DNA of 26,273 nucleotides, taken from Stereocaulon alpinum (Eukaryota > Ascomycota > Lecanoromycetes > Lecanorales > Stereocaulaceae). Where the stretch lies: assembly GCA_018257865.1 (NCBI GenBank), contig JAEUBA010000199.1:1-26273 (forward strand), given 5' to 3'. This document shows positions 8,038 to 16,921 of this stretch, piece after piece (the first letter of the stretch is position 1; each line of letters opens with the position of its first letter). The position numbers were made by a program, and so were the translations under genes. Under the pieces are notes generated by a model. That model saw only the letters and a program-made list of their open reading frames with translations. It was not told where the DNA came from and searched no databases.

Positions 8038-10431
8038 ATGGATCCTATCTCAGCAATTAGCGTTGCCTCATCAGTAGTGCAATTCCTAAACTTCGGATTC
8101 AAGGTCGCAACACGCCTGAAAGAATACAACTCGGCATCTACAGACGTCCCAAAGTCATTGCAACATATATCTGCTCAGCTACCACTCCTACTTAATGCCC
8201 TTGACCGGCTCAAGACATCCATTGAGGTGGAAAGAGTGGACTTGGACACTAGATATATCCTGAAAGGTGTGGTTTCGGGGTGCAAGCAACAGGTTGAGAA
8301 AATAGATAAGATCATTGATAAAGTGCTACACGTTCCGGGAGACTCCTTGGTCATTCGGGTACAGAAGGTGTTTGTTGGCATCAAGAATGACGACAAGGTG
8401 TTCGAGATTGAAAAAAGTTTACAGACTTATATTCAGGTCTTGATCTTGCATCGTGTCATCGAGAGTCAAGATGACTCGTGGGTCATAAATGAAGATTTGG
8501 GATTTTTCGATGTACGAGTGAGGAAAACCACGCCTTTCTTTGAGCGCAAAGAATTAATTCAGAAGATCGAGACTATCATGAACCCTGCAGTAACTTCTCA
8601 AGCGCTTAGCCCAATCCGTATCCTACTTTCAGGGAATGAGGGAGCAGGCAAAACGCAGCTTGCAGTCGAATACTGCCACCAAGCAAACGCCGATAGACAA
8701 TTTCAGACAATCTTCTGGACCAACGCTTCGACACCTGAAAGTCTCTGTCGCAGTCTCGAGAGTATCTCCGATGTCATACGTAGGTCGAAAGAAGGCTTAA
8801 AAGATCGAGATGAGAAAATTGAATTCGTGAAATCTTTCCTATGCAACAGGTGGCATCCATGGTTGTTGGTTCTTGACAATTTTGTCCCCAGCGAATTCAT
8901 CAATGTTATGCCTTACTTGCCCTCCAAAGGATCTGGAGCAGTTCTCTTCACCAGTCGCTCCCGGTCACTTCCGGATTCCGATAAAGTGATGGAAGTTCCT
9001 CAATTTTTACATCCAGATGAGATTGAGCGTTTGAGAGCTGCAATGATCTACGCGGTCGATCACAATGATATCGATAAAGTCAAAAAGTTACTTGCTGATG
9101 GCGCTGATCCCAACTGTCGAACTCTCGGTGGACGGCCTTGTCTGTCCCGCGCTGTGGAACGAAAGTATACAAACATGGTCAAGCTCTTACTTACACACGG
9201 AGCAAGCTCAAGACCACATAGCTGTATGACAGCCCTATATGTGGCTACGGACAGTGGCAGTGTCGAGATTGTTCGGATACTGCTAGATCACGAAGATGCT
9301 GCTGGACTGACTCCAAAAGCACCCGGCAATAACGATGCGCTTCTGGAAGCTGCAAACAGAGGATACGAAGACATAGTTCGTATTCTTATTGAGTATGGCA
9401 GCGTCGACGTAGCTTTTAAGAGTGAAGAGGGGAAAACAGCGATTGGAACCGCGGCTAGGAGGGGTTGGACGGCTATAGTCAAGATGCTACTAGCTTACGG
9501 AGCGAATGCAAACGACAAAAGTGAAGGTGAAGCACCGCTTACCTGGGCGACAATGGGATCTCATCTTGAGATTATGAAAGCGCTTTGCACTGAAGGCAAA
9601 GCGCAAGTGAATGTCGCAGATTTCCCATTTTATTACTCTCGACCTCCACTATGGCATGCTATACGTGCTTACGGCGGGTTTTCGATGGCTGATAGGGTCA
9701 GAGCATCGGATGATATGGTCAAGTACCTACTTGAGTCAGGGAGTGACCCCAATGTATGGAACAAAAGGAACTCATCGCCATTACAAGAGGCAGCACTCAA
9801 AGATCGTGGAAATGCAGCACAAATGCTACTCGACTACGGTGCCGATGCGTATCCAACAGAAGGCGAAGACCGCCCACCCATTATAGAAGGCGCGAGATAT
9901 GGATGCGAAAGTGTTGTGAAGATATTGCTAGGAGCGAAGGCTAAGGACATAACAGCGCGAGATCGCCAGAGAGAGCAGGCATTAATACTTGCCTCAATCC
10001 GCGGCGAAAGGGGAATCATTGTACTACTCCTGGAGGAGGGTGTAGATATCGACACCAAACAGCATGATGGAAGAACTCCTCTGATCTGTGCGATCGACGA
10101 GGAGCAGATACCAACCGCTAGACTCCTGATTCGACGCGGCGCTCGTGAGGACAAGTCAGACGAAGCCGGTAGATTACCTCTCTTTATAGCCGCGGAGAAT
10201 GGTCTCGACCTCGTTGTAAAAGAGATCGTGAAAAAGACCAAGAACCCAGATGTGCAGGATGCGAAAGGAGACACGGTTCTTTGTATAGCTGCCGCTAATG
10301 GACATGAGGAGCTTGTCCGATTCATGCTAGACTCAAACGCGGACCGGGATCTTGCGAATAAGCTCGGTGATACTCCTTTGGATCTAGCCGTGGAAGGCCA
10401 TCACAAGAAGATAGCAGAGATGCTACAGTAG
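8038..10431 (+). CDS. STAND-type protein: SesA/HeLo-like N-terminus, short NB-ARC-like NTPase, about 14 ankyrin repeats
   Basis: This is a fungal NLR-like (STAND) protein, 797 residues, with no introns. The frame is open from a TTG at 8017, but the first ATG is 8038 (MDPISAISVASSVVQFL), a start typical of fungal STAND N-terminal domains. Residues 1 to about 135 are helical, with LPLLLNALDRLK as in SesA-like effector domains. Residues about 165-320 are a P-loop NTPase: GNEGAGKT Walker A (199-206, Lys205), WLLVLDN Walker B-like (275-281) and GAVLFTSRSR (sensor/RNBS-B-like). Sequence goes straight from MEVPQFLHPDEIERL into ankyrin repeats (about 331-797, units ending LLxxGADPN-like), so the ARC helical and winged-helix parts with GLPLA and MHD motifs appear missing. 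Such proteins are thought to sense non-self or effectors through the repeats and trigger regulated cell death; that role is inferred. It stands alone, 960 bp after TEF1. Confidence 0.88.
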   Translation: MDPISAISVASSVVQFLNFGFKVATRLKEYNSASTDVPKSLQHISAQLPLLLNALDRLKTSIEVERVDLDTRYILKGVVSGCKQQVEKIDKIIDKVLHVPGDSLVIRVQKVFVGIKNDDKVFEIEKSLQTYIQVLILHRVIESQDDSWVINEDLGFFDVRVRKTTPFFERKELIQKIETIMNPAVTSQALSPIRILLSGNEGAGKTQLAVEYCHQANADRQFQTIFWTNASTPESLCRSLESISDVIRRSKEGLKDRDEKIEFVKSFLCNRWHPWLLVLDNFVPSEFINVMPYLPSKGSGAVLFTSRSRSLPDSDKVMEVPQFLHPDEIERLRAAMIYAVDHNDIDKVKKLLADGADPNCRTLGGRPCLSRAVERKYTNMVKLLLTHGASSRPHSCMTALYVATDSGSVEIVRILLDHEDAAGLTPKAPGNNDALLEAANRGYEDIVRILIEYGSVDVAFKSEEGKTAIGTAARRGWTAIVKMLLAYGANANDKSEGEAPLTWATMGSHLEIMKALCTEGKAQVNVADFPFYYSRPPLWHAIRAYGGFSMADRVRASDDMVKYLLESGSDPNVWNKRNSSPLQEAALKDRGNAAQMLLDYGADAYPTEGEDRPPIIEGARYGCESVVKILLGAKAKDITARDRQREQALILASIRGERGIIVLLLEEGVDIDTKQHDGRTPLICAIDEEQIPTARLLIRRGAREDKSDEAGRLPLFIAAENGLDLVVKEIVKKTKNPDVQDAKGDTVLCIAAANGHEELVRFMLDSNADRDLANKLGDTPLDLAVEGHHKKIAEMLQ

Positions 10432-11112
10432 CCAGCGGCACCCATTATCTTGGACGACGCGATTCAGATATCGCTACGTCATGAAGTCGTGACTTTATAA
10501 GGTGTAGACTACTGGCTAAAAAACGCTGCTGCTCGGGAGTGTGAGATCTTGGCAGGTATGAGTCTGATCCATACTGTCCTGCGTCCGCGATTATCGGGTA
10601 TTTCAAGAGTCTGTTGATTAAATTTATTGTCGGCATGCTCGATTGTTAGAATCTTCCATGAATTTGGCATCTCACCGCAACGGTTGACGAATCCATACTT
10701 TGTTCATTGTACTATTCCCTGAGCTAGTTTCTAATCCAAACTTCGGGTAATAGCCATAAGAATACGTCATCTCAATCATCCGATCTAGCTTGCTAAGTAT
10801 GGTATCCGAAATCAATTTGTTTTGCAAAATACTGCCCCTTCTGTAGCATCTGGCCACATCTCTTTTTTCGGTCGAAGAGAAGGTTCTATAGGGATGGATT
10901 GACTGACCTTGCTGAAGTTTCCCCCTAGCAAGTGGGATTGGTCAGCATGTATTTAGTAGCTAGGAGTGAGTTCAATCTATAAAGGTGGCAATTTCTGATA
11001 TGTGGCTTACCAGAGCACGGCCAGACAAAGTCCCACATGAAGTAGACCTTATTCTTAGTGGAAGTAGCAACAGGTTTCATGTATATTTGATACAAGTTGG
11101 TCATACGAACAG
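10432..11112. other. Intergenic region without a supported gene
   Basis: The 681 bp between the STAND stop codon and the right transposon block have ordinary composition with CA/TG present. Minus-strand open frames of 61-63 codons (10445-10636, 10672-10857) have no recognisable motif or clear start context and are likely chance. No tRNA, hairpin terminator or repeat was recognised. It presumably holds the STAND 3' UTR. Confidence 0.55.
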
Positions 11113-11125
11113 TGATAGGGCGCTA
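11105..11125. other. Right edge of gene island / start of RIP block
   Basis: Sequence left of about 11112 is normal (gatacaagttggtcatacgaacag). From 11113 (TGATAGGG) CA/TG almost disappear. The switch point begins with TG, as an LTR would. It marks the insertion edge of gypsy element A, and RIP does not visibly extend beyond it. Confidence 0.65.
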
Positions 11126-11900
11126 CTATAAGGAGCCCCGGGGTATCCTCCGTCTTTATTCTTTAGGAAAGGGATATAGAGGTAACGATCACGACCCTAG
11201 CCCTTAGATGTAGTAGTAACTACTACCTACGATCTCTTATTAAACTTAATTACTAAGCGATAGTTTAAGTAACTTCGATAGCTTATAGTACGATATAGGT
11301 AGAGAAGGGGGTAATAAGAGAAGAAATTCGGTATAGGAATATAGTATAAGGGAATAATAGGAACTAACGATTAATATCTAAAACTATTACGATTGTAAAG
11401 GATAGGTTAAATAGATAAGGATTTATAAGCCCTATCTATAGTCTAGGTCTAATATATAATATAAGGACTAGTTAGAAGAGGTATATTATATATAAACGTT
11501 ATATATTAACGTAGCGCCTAAGCGGTACCCCCTTAGTATAGTAGTACTACGCTACCCCTTTTACTAAAAGTATATAGAGGGAGGATTTCTATAAGGGGAA
11601 TCCTTAGTAATTAGTTTAAGGATAGAAGTATAAAAAGATCTTCTATATACCCTACGTTTAAGCTACTTAGTAATTACGTTATTATATATTACTCTTATAT
11701 TCTAATCGCTTTAAACCTATCTAAGGGTAGCAGCCTAGTTACTAGTAATAATAGTATATAGTAAAAGTATATCTCCGTCCGCTTAAGTAAGGGGTAGTAG
11801 AGGCTTAGTTATAACTTATTCTACTATAAGAGAATAGGTAGTAAGGGAAAGTATAAAGGTAGTAGATAAACCTATATAATAAGAACTATCCTAACGTCTA
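11113..11900 (+). repeat. Probable 5' LTR/leader of gypsy element A
   Basis: Sequence from TGATAGGGCGCTAC onward lies between unique DNA and the gag frame, where an LTR and primer-binding site should be. No second copy is in the window to define the LTR end, and no primer-binding site could be recognised after RIP. The end coordinate is a rough limit set by the start of the gag-like frame. Confidence 0.35.
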
Positions 11901-12036
11901 GAATATAAGTGTCTAAGAACCGACCCTTTAATACTTATACTACTTAGTACCTAAGCAGCCTTATAGAAGAGAATTAAAGAATTAGAAGAAAAAGTCTTAA
12001 AGAGATAATAAATTTAAGAGATATAATAAACTATTA

Positions 12037-12049
12037 TATAATTATAGGA
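12037..12049. repeat. 13-bp target site duplication, left copy
   Basis: TATAATTATAGGA lies directly before the 1191-bp retroposon and is repeated exactly at 13241-13253 directly after its tail. Confidence 0.85.
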
Positions 12050-13240
12050 GGCTAGTAATAGAGATATACCTATACGCGGTACTAGCTACGAACCTAAATA
12101 CCTATTTAGAGCTAAGATATCTCCCCTAATATATTATAGGTTAAATAATATTAAGACGTTACGTAGTTACTAAGAACTCTATATAGAGTTTTTCGGGTAA
12201 TATAATAATACCTACCCTAACTTTACTATAACTATTATACCTCCCCTATAATTAAGACTAGATAGTAAGAATTAGTATTAAGTATAGTATCTTAGCCTAA
12301 TAAGTAAAGAGTATAGGTAATACCTACCTAGCCGTTAATTTAAAAAATCTAATATCTACGTACGCTTAATATATATCTACTAGTTAAGACTAACGCGTAG
12401 TCTATCTTAGGGGAAGGCTAGGGTTATAGGTATATAGGACTAAGAGAAGGATATACTAAGTTATAAATTAGAAGGTATATTTTAGAAAAGGATAACCCTT
12501 ATCTAAGTAGCTAGGCGAGCCTTTAGTATAAGTAGTACTATATAACTATAATTATAAGCTAAAGGGTTAGCTCCCCCCTAAAGTAAAATATATAAGGATA
12601 GAAGTTAGTCTATCTAATATAACCAGCGGGATATTATACTATCCGATTTTTTATACGAGTATAGGCCTCCTAGGCGGTATATATAGCTTCCCCCTTTCTT
12701 ATATCCTTAACTAGTAAACTACCGAATAGCTAAATCTAGTACTACTACGGATACTAATAAATACTACTAATTAGCGCTAATAACTTAAACCCTTATAGGA
12801 CGGCTATATACCCCCCTCCTCCCCCCCCTATAATTAATATAGTAAAGGTTAAAGAAAGTTATAGGGCGCTTAGTACTATAATAAAGTCGAAGGATATAGA
12901 AGAATATAGTAGGGTCCTTAAAAGTTAAGTATAGTATCAAGGGCGTATATTATAGTTAGTATTAGAAATAATATTATAGAGCGCTCGGTATAATATTAAA
13001 AGAATATAGTTAAGAGTTACTAGTATTAAGGAGGCCTAGGGTATAGTCCCTAAACTAAAAGTAATTATATTATTAAGGATAAGCGGGAGTTTTTATCTAG
13101 GTACTATACTATAGTTTCTCTTACGGCTAGGAAAGGTATACTACGTATACTATCTACTAGTTTTACGAATAATATAATAGAACACCCTTATTAGTATATA
13201 TAGATACTAGAATAGGCGTATAAACCAATCAATCAATCAA
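12050..13240 (+). mobile_element. 1191-bp non-autonomous-looking retroposon with LINE-type tail
   Basis: The element starts GGCTAGTAATAGAG and ends in a tandem tail (CAATCAATCAATCAA). It is bounded by the perfect 13-bp duplication TATAATTATAGGA. Its last ~50 bp (13189-13238) are nearly identical to the 3' end of the Tad-like LINE fragment at 16039-16089, so the same reverse transcriptase could mobilise both. Its first 416 bp match 25858-26273 without gaps, starting at the same base, so two independent insertions share one 5' end. This argues that it is a true full-length unit and not a random truncation. A short frame near the 5' end (fragments YEPKYLFRA, SYRELR in the less mutated copy) might be coding; no RT, endonuclease or RNase H motif was found. 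Orientation follows the tail. Confidence 0.75.
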
Positions 13241-13253
13241 TATAATTATAGGA
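13241..13253. repeat. 13-bp target site duplication, right copy
   Basis: TATAATTATAGGA, an exact match to 12037-12049, immediately after the AATC-type tail. Gag of element A resumes here. Confidence 0.85.
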
Positions 13254-15292
13254 ATAACTATAGGGCGATAATAATACTATAATAATAAAGCGCTATTACT
13301 AGCTTTTACTTATAGAGGACCCTAAACTAAAACGACTATAAATAGGATTCTATATAATAAGGCTAGTAATACTACGCCTATACTATAGTAGAACTATACG
13401 CGAATACTAAGAATAGTTTAAAAATATTAATAATATAATTAAGGCGAGTACGCTATATTTTTTAGATAAATAGTTAAAGATTTAATATACTCTTTTCGCT
13501 ATTAACTTAAACCCTAAGTCTATATAGTATAAGTATACTAAGGATAGACCTAGGGAGGAACTAACTTAGGAGGAATTTAACTAATTCCTTTTAGATTAAA
13601 TTAAGGACCTATAAAATAGATATCTTATAACTAGTAAGTAGTATACTAAAGTTAAGTAAAGAGTAGGCTAGAAGATTATAGACTTTATAAACTACTTATC
13701 TAAAATAGAATAATAGTTAGAGCCGTTAACGGAGCGTATATAATATAATAACCTCTTAAATAATTTATATAAGGACCTTTATAATCAGCTTGTTACGCAG
13801 CCTAATATCCTAAAGATAAGGGATACCCTTATTACGCTAGCGACTTACCTAAAGCCCTAGGTATCCTATCTAAAGGATAAATCTAAGGACTCTAGAGTAA
13901 GAAGGGGATTAAGGCCCTTTTTATTACTATATTAAGGGAGAGGTAGCTTTTAAGGCTAAGGAGATATAAATACCTATTAGAAGTTAAAGAGTTATAGCTC
14001 CTAAGCCCTATAGCCGTAAGGCTAGGGAAAGAAGCTAAACTTAGGAAAATCGAATATAGAATACTACTACTATTATAAGATAGGATATATTACGAAGAAT
14101 TACCCTCTTCCTACTTTAATAGTATTAAGTACTATTAGTAAGAAGCTAGCGAACCCTACTAATAACAAGCCTACTAGTAAGGTATTAAATTTAAAAAATC
14201 TCTAAGTACTATTATTATATCCGCTATAATAGTATACGGTATAAAGCGGATAAGGCGGCTTATCGTTACTATATAGGCGGAACTCTAGTACTTATAGAAG
14301 GAGTTTACTACCCTTATTAATTCGGGTATAGATACGAATTATATTAATATACGCTTAATAAAGGAATAAGAATAGGAAACTAACTCTACCTCTAAGAATA
14401 TACTCTATAATAGAGTAGAGAATCTAATACTTTCGCTTAGCGTCTATACTAGTAGTATTAAGCTAGTCGACTTAACTAAAGTTACCTAGCGCTATTAAGG
14501 CGCCTTCTATACTATCGCTAATCTAAATTATAACTTTTACTTAGGCTATCTATAGCTAAAGGAATAGAATCCTTAGGTAGATTAGCCTACGTAGAATTAG
14601 CAGTTCCCTATTAAGTTAGATAATATTAATAAATACGTAGATATTAACAATAGTATAGAGGAAAACCTTAGGCGCGTCACGTTTATTATAGCCTATTCTA
14701 AAGTTAAACTTAAAGATTTAAATACTACTATAAAGCTCCTAAAGGAGTTTAAGGACTTTAAAGACGTATTCTTAACTAAAAATACTAGTACGCTACTAGA
14801 CTATATATACTATAATTATACTATTAATATAAAAGATAATAAAGAACCTCCTTTTAGTCCCCTCTATAACTTATCTAAAAAGGAGCTCCGCGTACTAAGG
14901 GAGTACTTAGAGTAAATATTAGATAAGAGTTAGATCTATTATTCTATAAGTCTAGTAGGTACGCCTATACTATCTATTTCTAAAAAGGATAGAATACTAC
15001 GCCTATACGTTAACTATAGGGTACTAAATAAGATTATAATTAAGAATTATTATCCCTTACTACTAATTAATAAGACTTTAATAAAACTAGTCGGTACTAA
15101 ATACCTAACTAAGTTAAATCTTAAGGATACTTATTATTAATTACGGATATAAAAGGGTAACGAATAGAAGACTACGTTCTATATATAGTATAGCTATTTT
15201 AAGTACCTAGTTATACCTTTCGGATTAGTAAATACTCCTACTTTATTTTAGGCCTATATTAATAAGGCGTTAGTAGGTCTTCTTAATATAAT

Positions 15293-15305
15293 ATATATTA
15301 TCTAC
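15293..15305. repeat. 13-bp target duplication of LINE insertion, left copy
   Basis: ATATATTATCTAC inside the RT codons just before the catalytic Asp box. It is repeated exactly at 16090-16102. Confidence 0.8.
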
Positions 15306-16089
15306 GGGCGACGGCGAAGTGGACTAAGCGGTAGGAGGTATATAAAGAGGCTATCCCCGAATACTCTTATATACCCGCTTAAAAGGAGACGTTATTTAGA
15401 GATAGGTATAACTACTACCTAAAACTAAGGAAGGTAGAAAGCTTAATAGTAGTCTAACTCTAAAGTAGTAAGAATAGGTTTAACTACTTCTTATATAAAG
15501 CGAAAGTACTAGGGATTCGTAGCGCTCGCTATAGCTATAGTTAGAGAAATTAGGATATAAAGTATATTCTCCTATACTACCTAAAGCTTAGCGATACTCG
15601 AAGAGAACTTATTAAGGAGATAGGGACTTATAATATTAGAACTATACTAGCTAAAGTTAATAGTATAAGGGTAGTAGCGAGATAGCTAGTCTAGTTAGGA
15701 TTCCTAATATAATACTAACTTATTAAGGAATAGCTTTTCTAGTCTAGACTCCTTATTAAAGTAGAACTAATAATTAAAACTCTAAAGATAAAGAAGCCTA
15801 AGTATAAGGTAAAGCTAAAGGTAGTAGAGCTACCGGAGTATTATAGGGCCTAGTAGGGTAAAGGAGACTATAGTTACTAGTATTATAGAGCTTAGTAGTA
15901 AGGTTAGATAGGCGGAGTAGAATAATAGGTAAACTAATAAGCGAAAGTTTTTAGCTAGAAGGGGCGACCCTAAAAAGGTTTCTTTCGCGTCTAGAGGGCT
16001 TATAGCCCCCTAGATTTTCTAATTATATAAAAGAATACCCTTGTTAGTATATATAGATACTAGAATAGGCGTATAAATCAATCAATCAA
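15306..16089 (+). mobile_element. 5'-truncated Tad-like LINE, 784 bp
   Basis: This is a fragment of the 3' end of a non-LTR retrotransposon inserted into the element A RT gene. It is bounded by the 13-bp repeat ATATATTATCTAC and ends in an ATCAATCAATCAA tail; 5' truncation and a short tandem tail are typical of target-primed reverse transcription. The coding part (15306 to about 15840) encodes the end of ORF2: fragments YNYYLKLRKVESL, FNYFLYKAKVLG, KYILLYYLKLSDTRREL and R*LV*LGFLI*Y. These match the post-RNase H Zn-binding tail of Tad-clade LINEs, whose CxC..TPKHxLxxCP has lost Cys/His to Tyr. A 3' UTR of about 240 bp follows. A homologous copy is at 24930-25464. Confidence 0.78.
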
Positions 16090-16102
16090 ATATATTATCT
16101 AC
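16090..16102. repeat. 13-bp target duplication of LINE insertion, right copy
   Basis: ATATATTATCTAC, identical to 15293-15305. RT codons of element A continue right after it (LDNILIYS). Confidence 0.8.
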
Positions 16103-16629
16103 TTAGATAATATCCTTATCTATTCCTAGGACTAGGAGTTATATATTTAAAGTAGTAAAAGCGGTACTCTAACGGCTATAGGAATTTAAGCTCTACGTAA
16201 GATTTAAGAAATATAAGTTTATAGTATCTAAGGTAGAGTTCTTTAGGTTTATTATAGGTAGCGTAGGCGTATATATAGACGTATATAGGGTTAATATAAT
16301 ATCCTAATAGCTAAAGCTAAAGAGTATAAAAGATATTTAGATATTTTTAGGGTTTACTAATTTCTATTAATATTTTATTTAAGCGTTACTCCTTTATTAT
16401 AGTAGTATTAACGGACTACTTAAAAAACGACTACCCGTTTAAAACTAATATTAAGTAATAATACGCGAGTAGTATTTAAATAGCTTAAGTACCTCTTTTA
16501 AGGGGTACCCCTCCTTATCTACTTTAACCTAACTAAGGAGATTTAATTAGAAATAGATATATTAGTTTTAGCTATTATAGCTATACTATCCTAAAAGATC
16601 TCCTCTACTATAGACGGAGCGGAGGCGGA

Positions 16630-16634
16630 GTAGT
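16630..16634. repeat. 5-bp target duplication of gypsy B, left copy
   Basis: GTAGT directly before the left LTR, matched by GTAGT at 23767-23771 directly after the right LTR. Five bp is the usual Ty3/gypsy duplication length. Confidence 0.85.
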
Positions 16635-16906
16635 TATAAGGTAGTAAGTCCTCTTTTATATAGAGCTACGTAGCGGCTAGGCACGTAATCACTATTATAG
16701 GGTTAATAGATAGATAAGTATAAGTATAATTTATAGATTACTAGTAGAGCTAATAACTAAGGAGGTAAGAAGGAATTTAAGGCGTACGCGATTCTTTAAG
16801 TCCCTAGCTAAGCCCGCTTACTAAGTGTACTAAGAACTTCGCCTAATATACTAGAAACCTACTAAGTATATTAGGCCTAGTACTAATATTCGCCTTCCGC
16901 CTTATA
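16635..16906 (-). repeat. Gypsy B 3' LTR (left), 272 bp
   Basis: It runs TATAAGGTAG...CGCCTTATA; the ends fit an original TG...CA with RIP of CA/TG to TA. It aligns without gaps to 23495-23766. I count 16 differences by eye, all transitions. Confidence 0.9.
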
Positions 16907-16921
16907 ACTATCCTCCCCCTT
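16907..16921 (-). promoter_or_regulatory. Polypurine tract of gypsy B
   Basis: On the minus strand this reads AAGGGGGAGGATAGT and abuts the left LTR. It would prime plus-strand DNA synthesis during reverse transcription, and its position confirms that the element reads right to left. Confidence 0.75.

Larger units (their letters stand above)
11930..14150 (+). pseudogene. Gypsy A gag pseudogene (interrupted)
   Basis: This relic is the element A capsid gene. A coiled-coil stretch (IKELEEKVLKR at about 11975-12003, then Gln-rich) runs to 12049, where the 1191-bp retroposon interrupts it. Taking out that insert and one 13-bp duplicate puts the frame back in register through 13254-13400. The capsid core follows at about 13430-13800 (TKDRPREELT, EEFNQFLLDQIKDP with RIP stops, LNNLYKDLYNQL). 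The nucleocapsid knuckle at 14062-14112 reads YYYYKIGYITKNYP, with Tyr replacing the expected Cys/His. Stops are mainly TAG/TAA from Gln and Trp codons. The gag assignment is by motif order and position before protease and RT. Confidence 0.65.
14290..16634 (+). pseudogene. Gypsy A protease-RT pseudogene (interrupted by LINE)
   Basis: This is the element A pol relic. The protease active-site remnant is LINSGIDTNYIN at 14312-14347 (family pattern LxDSGAxxNFI). The RT lead-in DYIYYNYTIN...PPFSPLYNLS lies at about 14800-14880. RT blocks follow: LREYLE, TPILSISKKD, LRLYVNYRVLNKIIIKNYYP (about 15000-15062) and VIPFGLVNTPTLF (about 15213-15250). The catalytic box is split: YIIY ends at 15305 and LDNILIYS (from LDDILIYS) resumes after the LINE at 16103. 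The frame then continues (VEFFRF...V) to the RNase H lead-in near 16550-16630, where gypsy B interrupts. Stops occur at former Gln/Trp/Arg codons throughout. The Ty3/gypsy assignment is firm. Confidence 0.8.

Noticed and set aside
9834..10325. 163-codon minus-strand ORF opposite the ankyrin repeats
   Set aside because: It is a low-complexity Ser-rich shadow of the repeat-coding strand.
10445..10857. Two minus-strand ORFs of 61-63 codons
   Set aside because: They are short, with no motif or clear start context. Chance frames of this length are expected in about 680 bp of both strands.
13225..13240. CAATCAATCAATCAA as a microsatellite or CRISPR-like repeat
   Set aside because: It recurs only at LINE-type 3' ends directly before target duplications, so it is a retrotransposition tail.
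15306..15345. tRNA A-box-like sequence (ggcgaagtggactaagcgg) suggesting a tRNA-derived SINE
   Set aside because: It aligns with LINE ORF2 codons in the second copy (about 24930-24960), and no B box follows at the expected distance.
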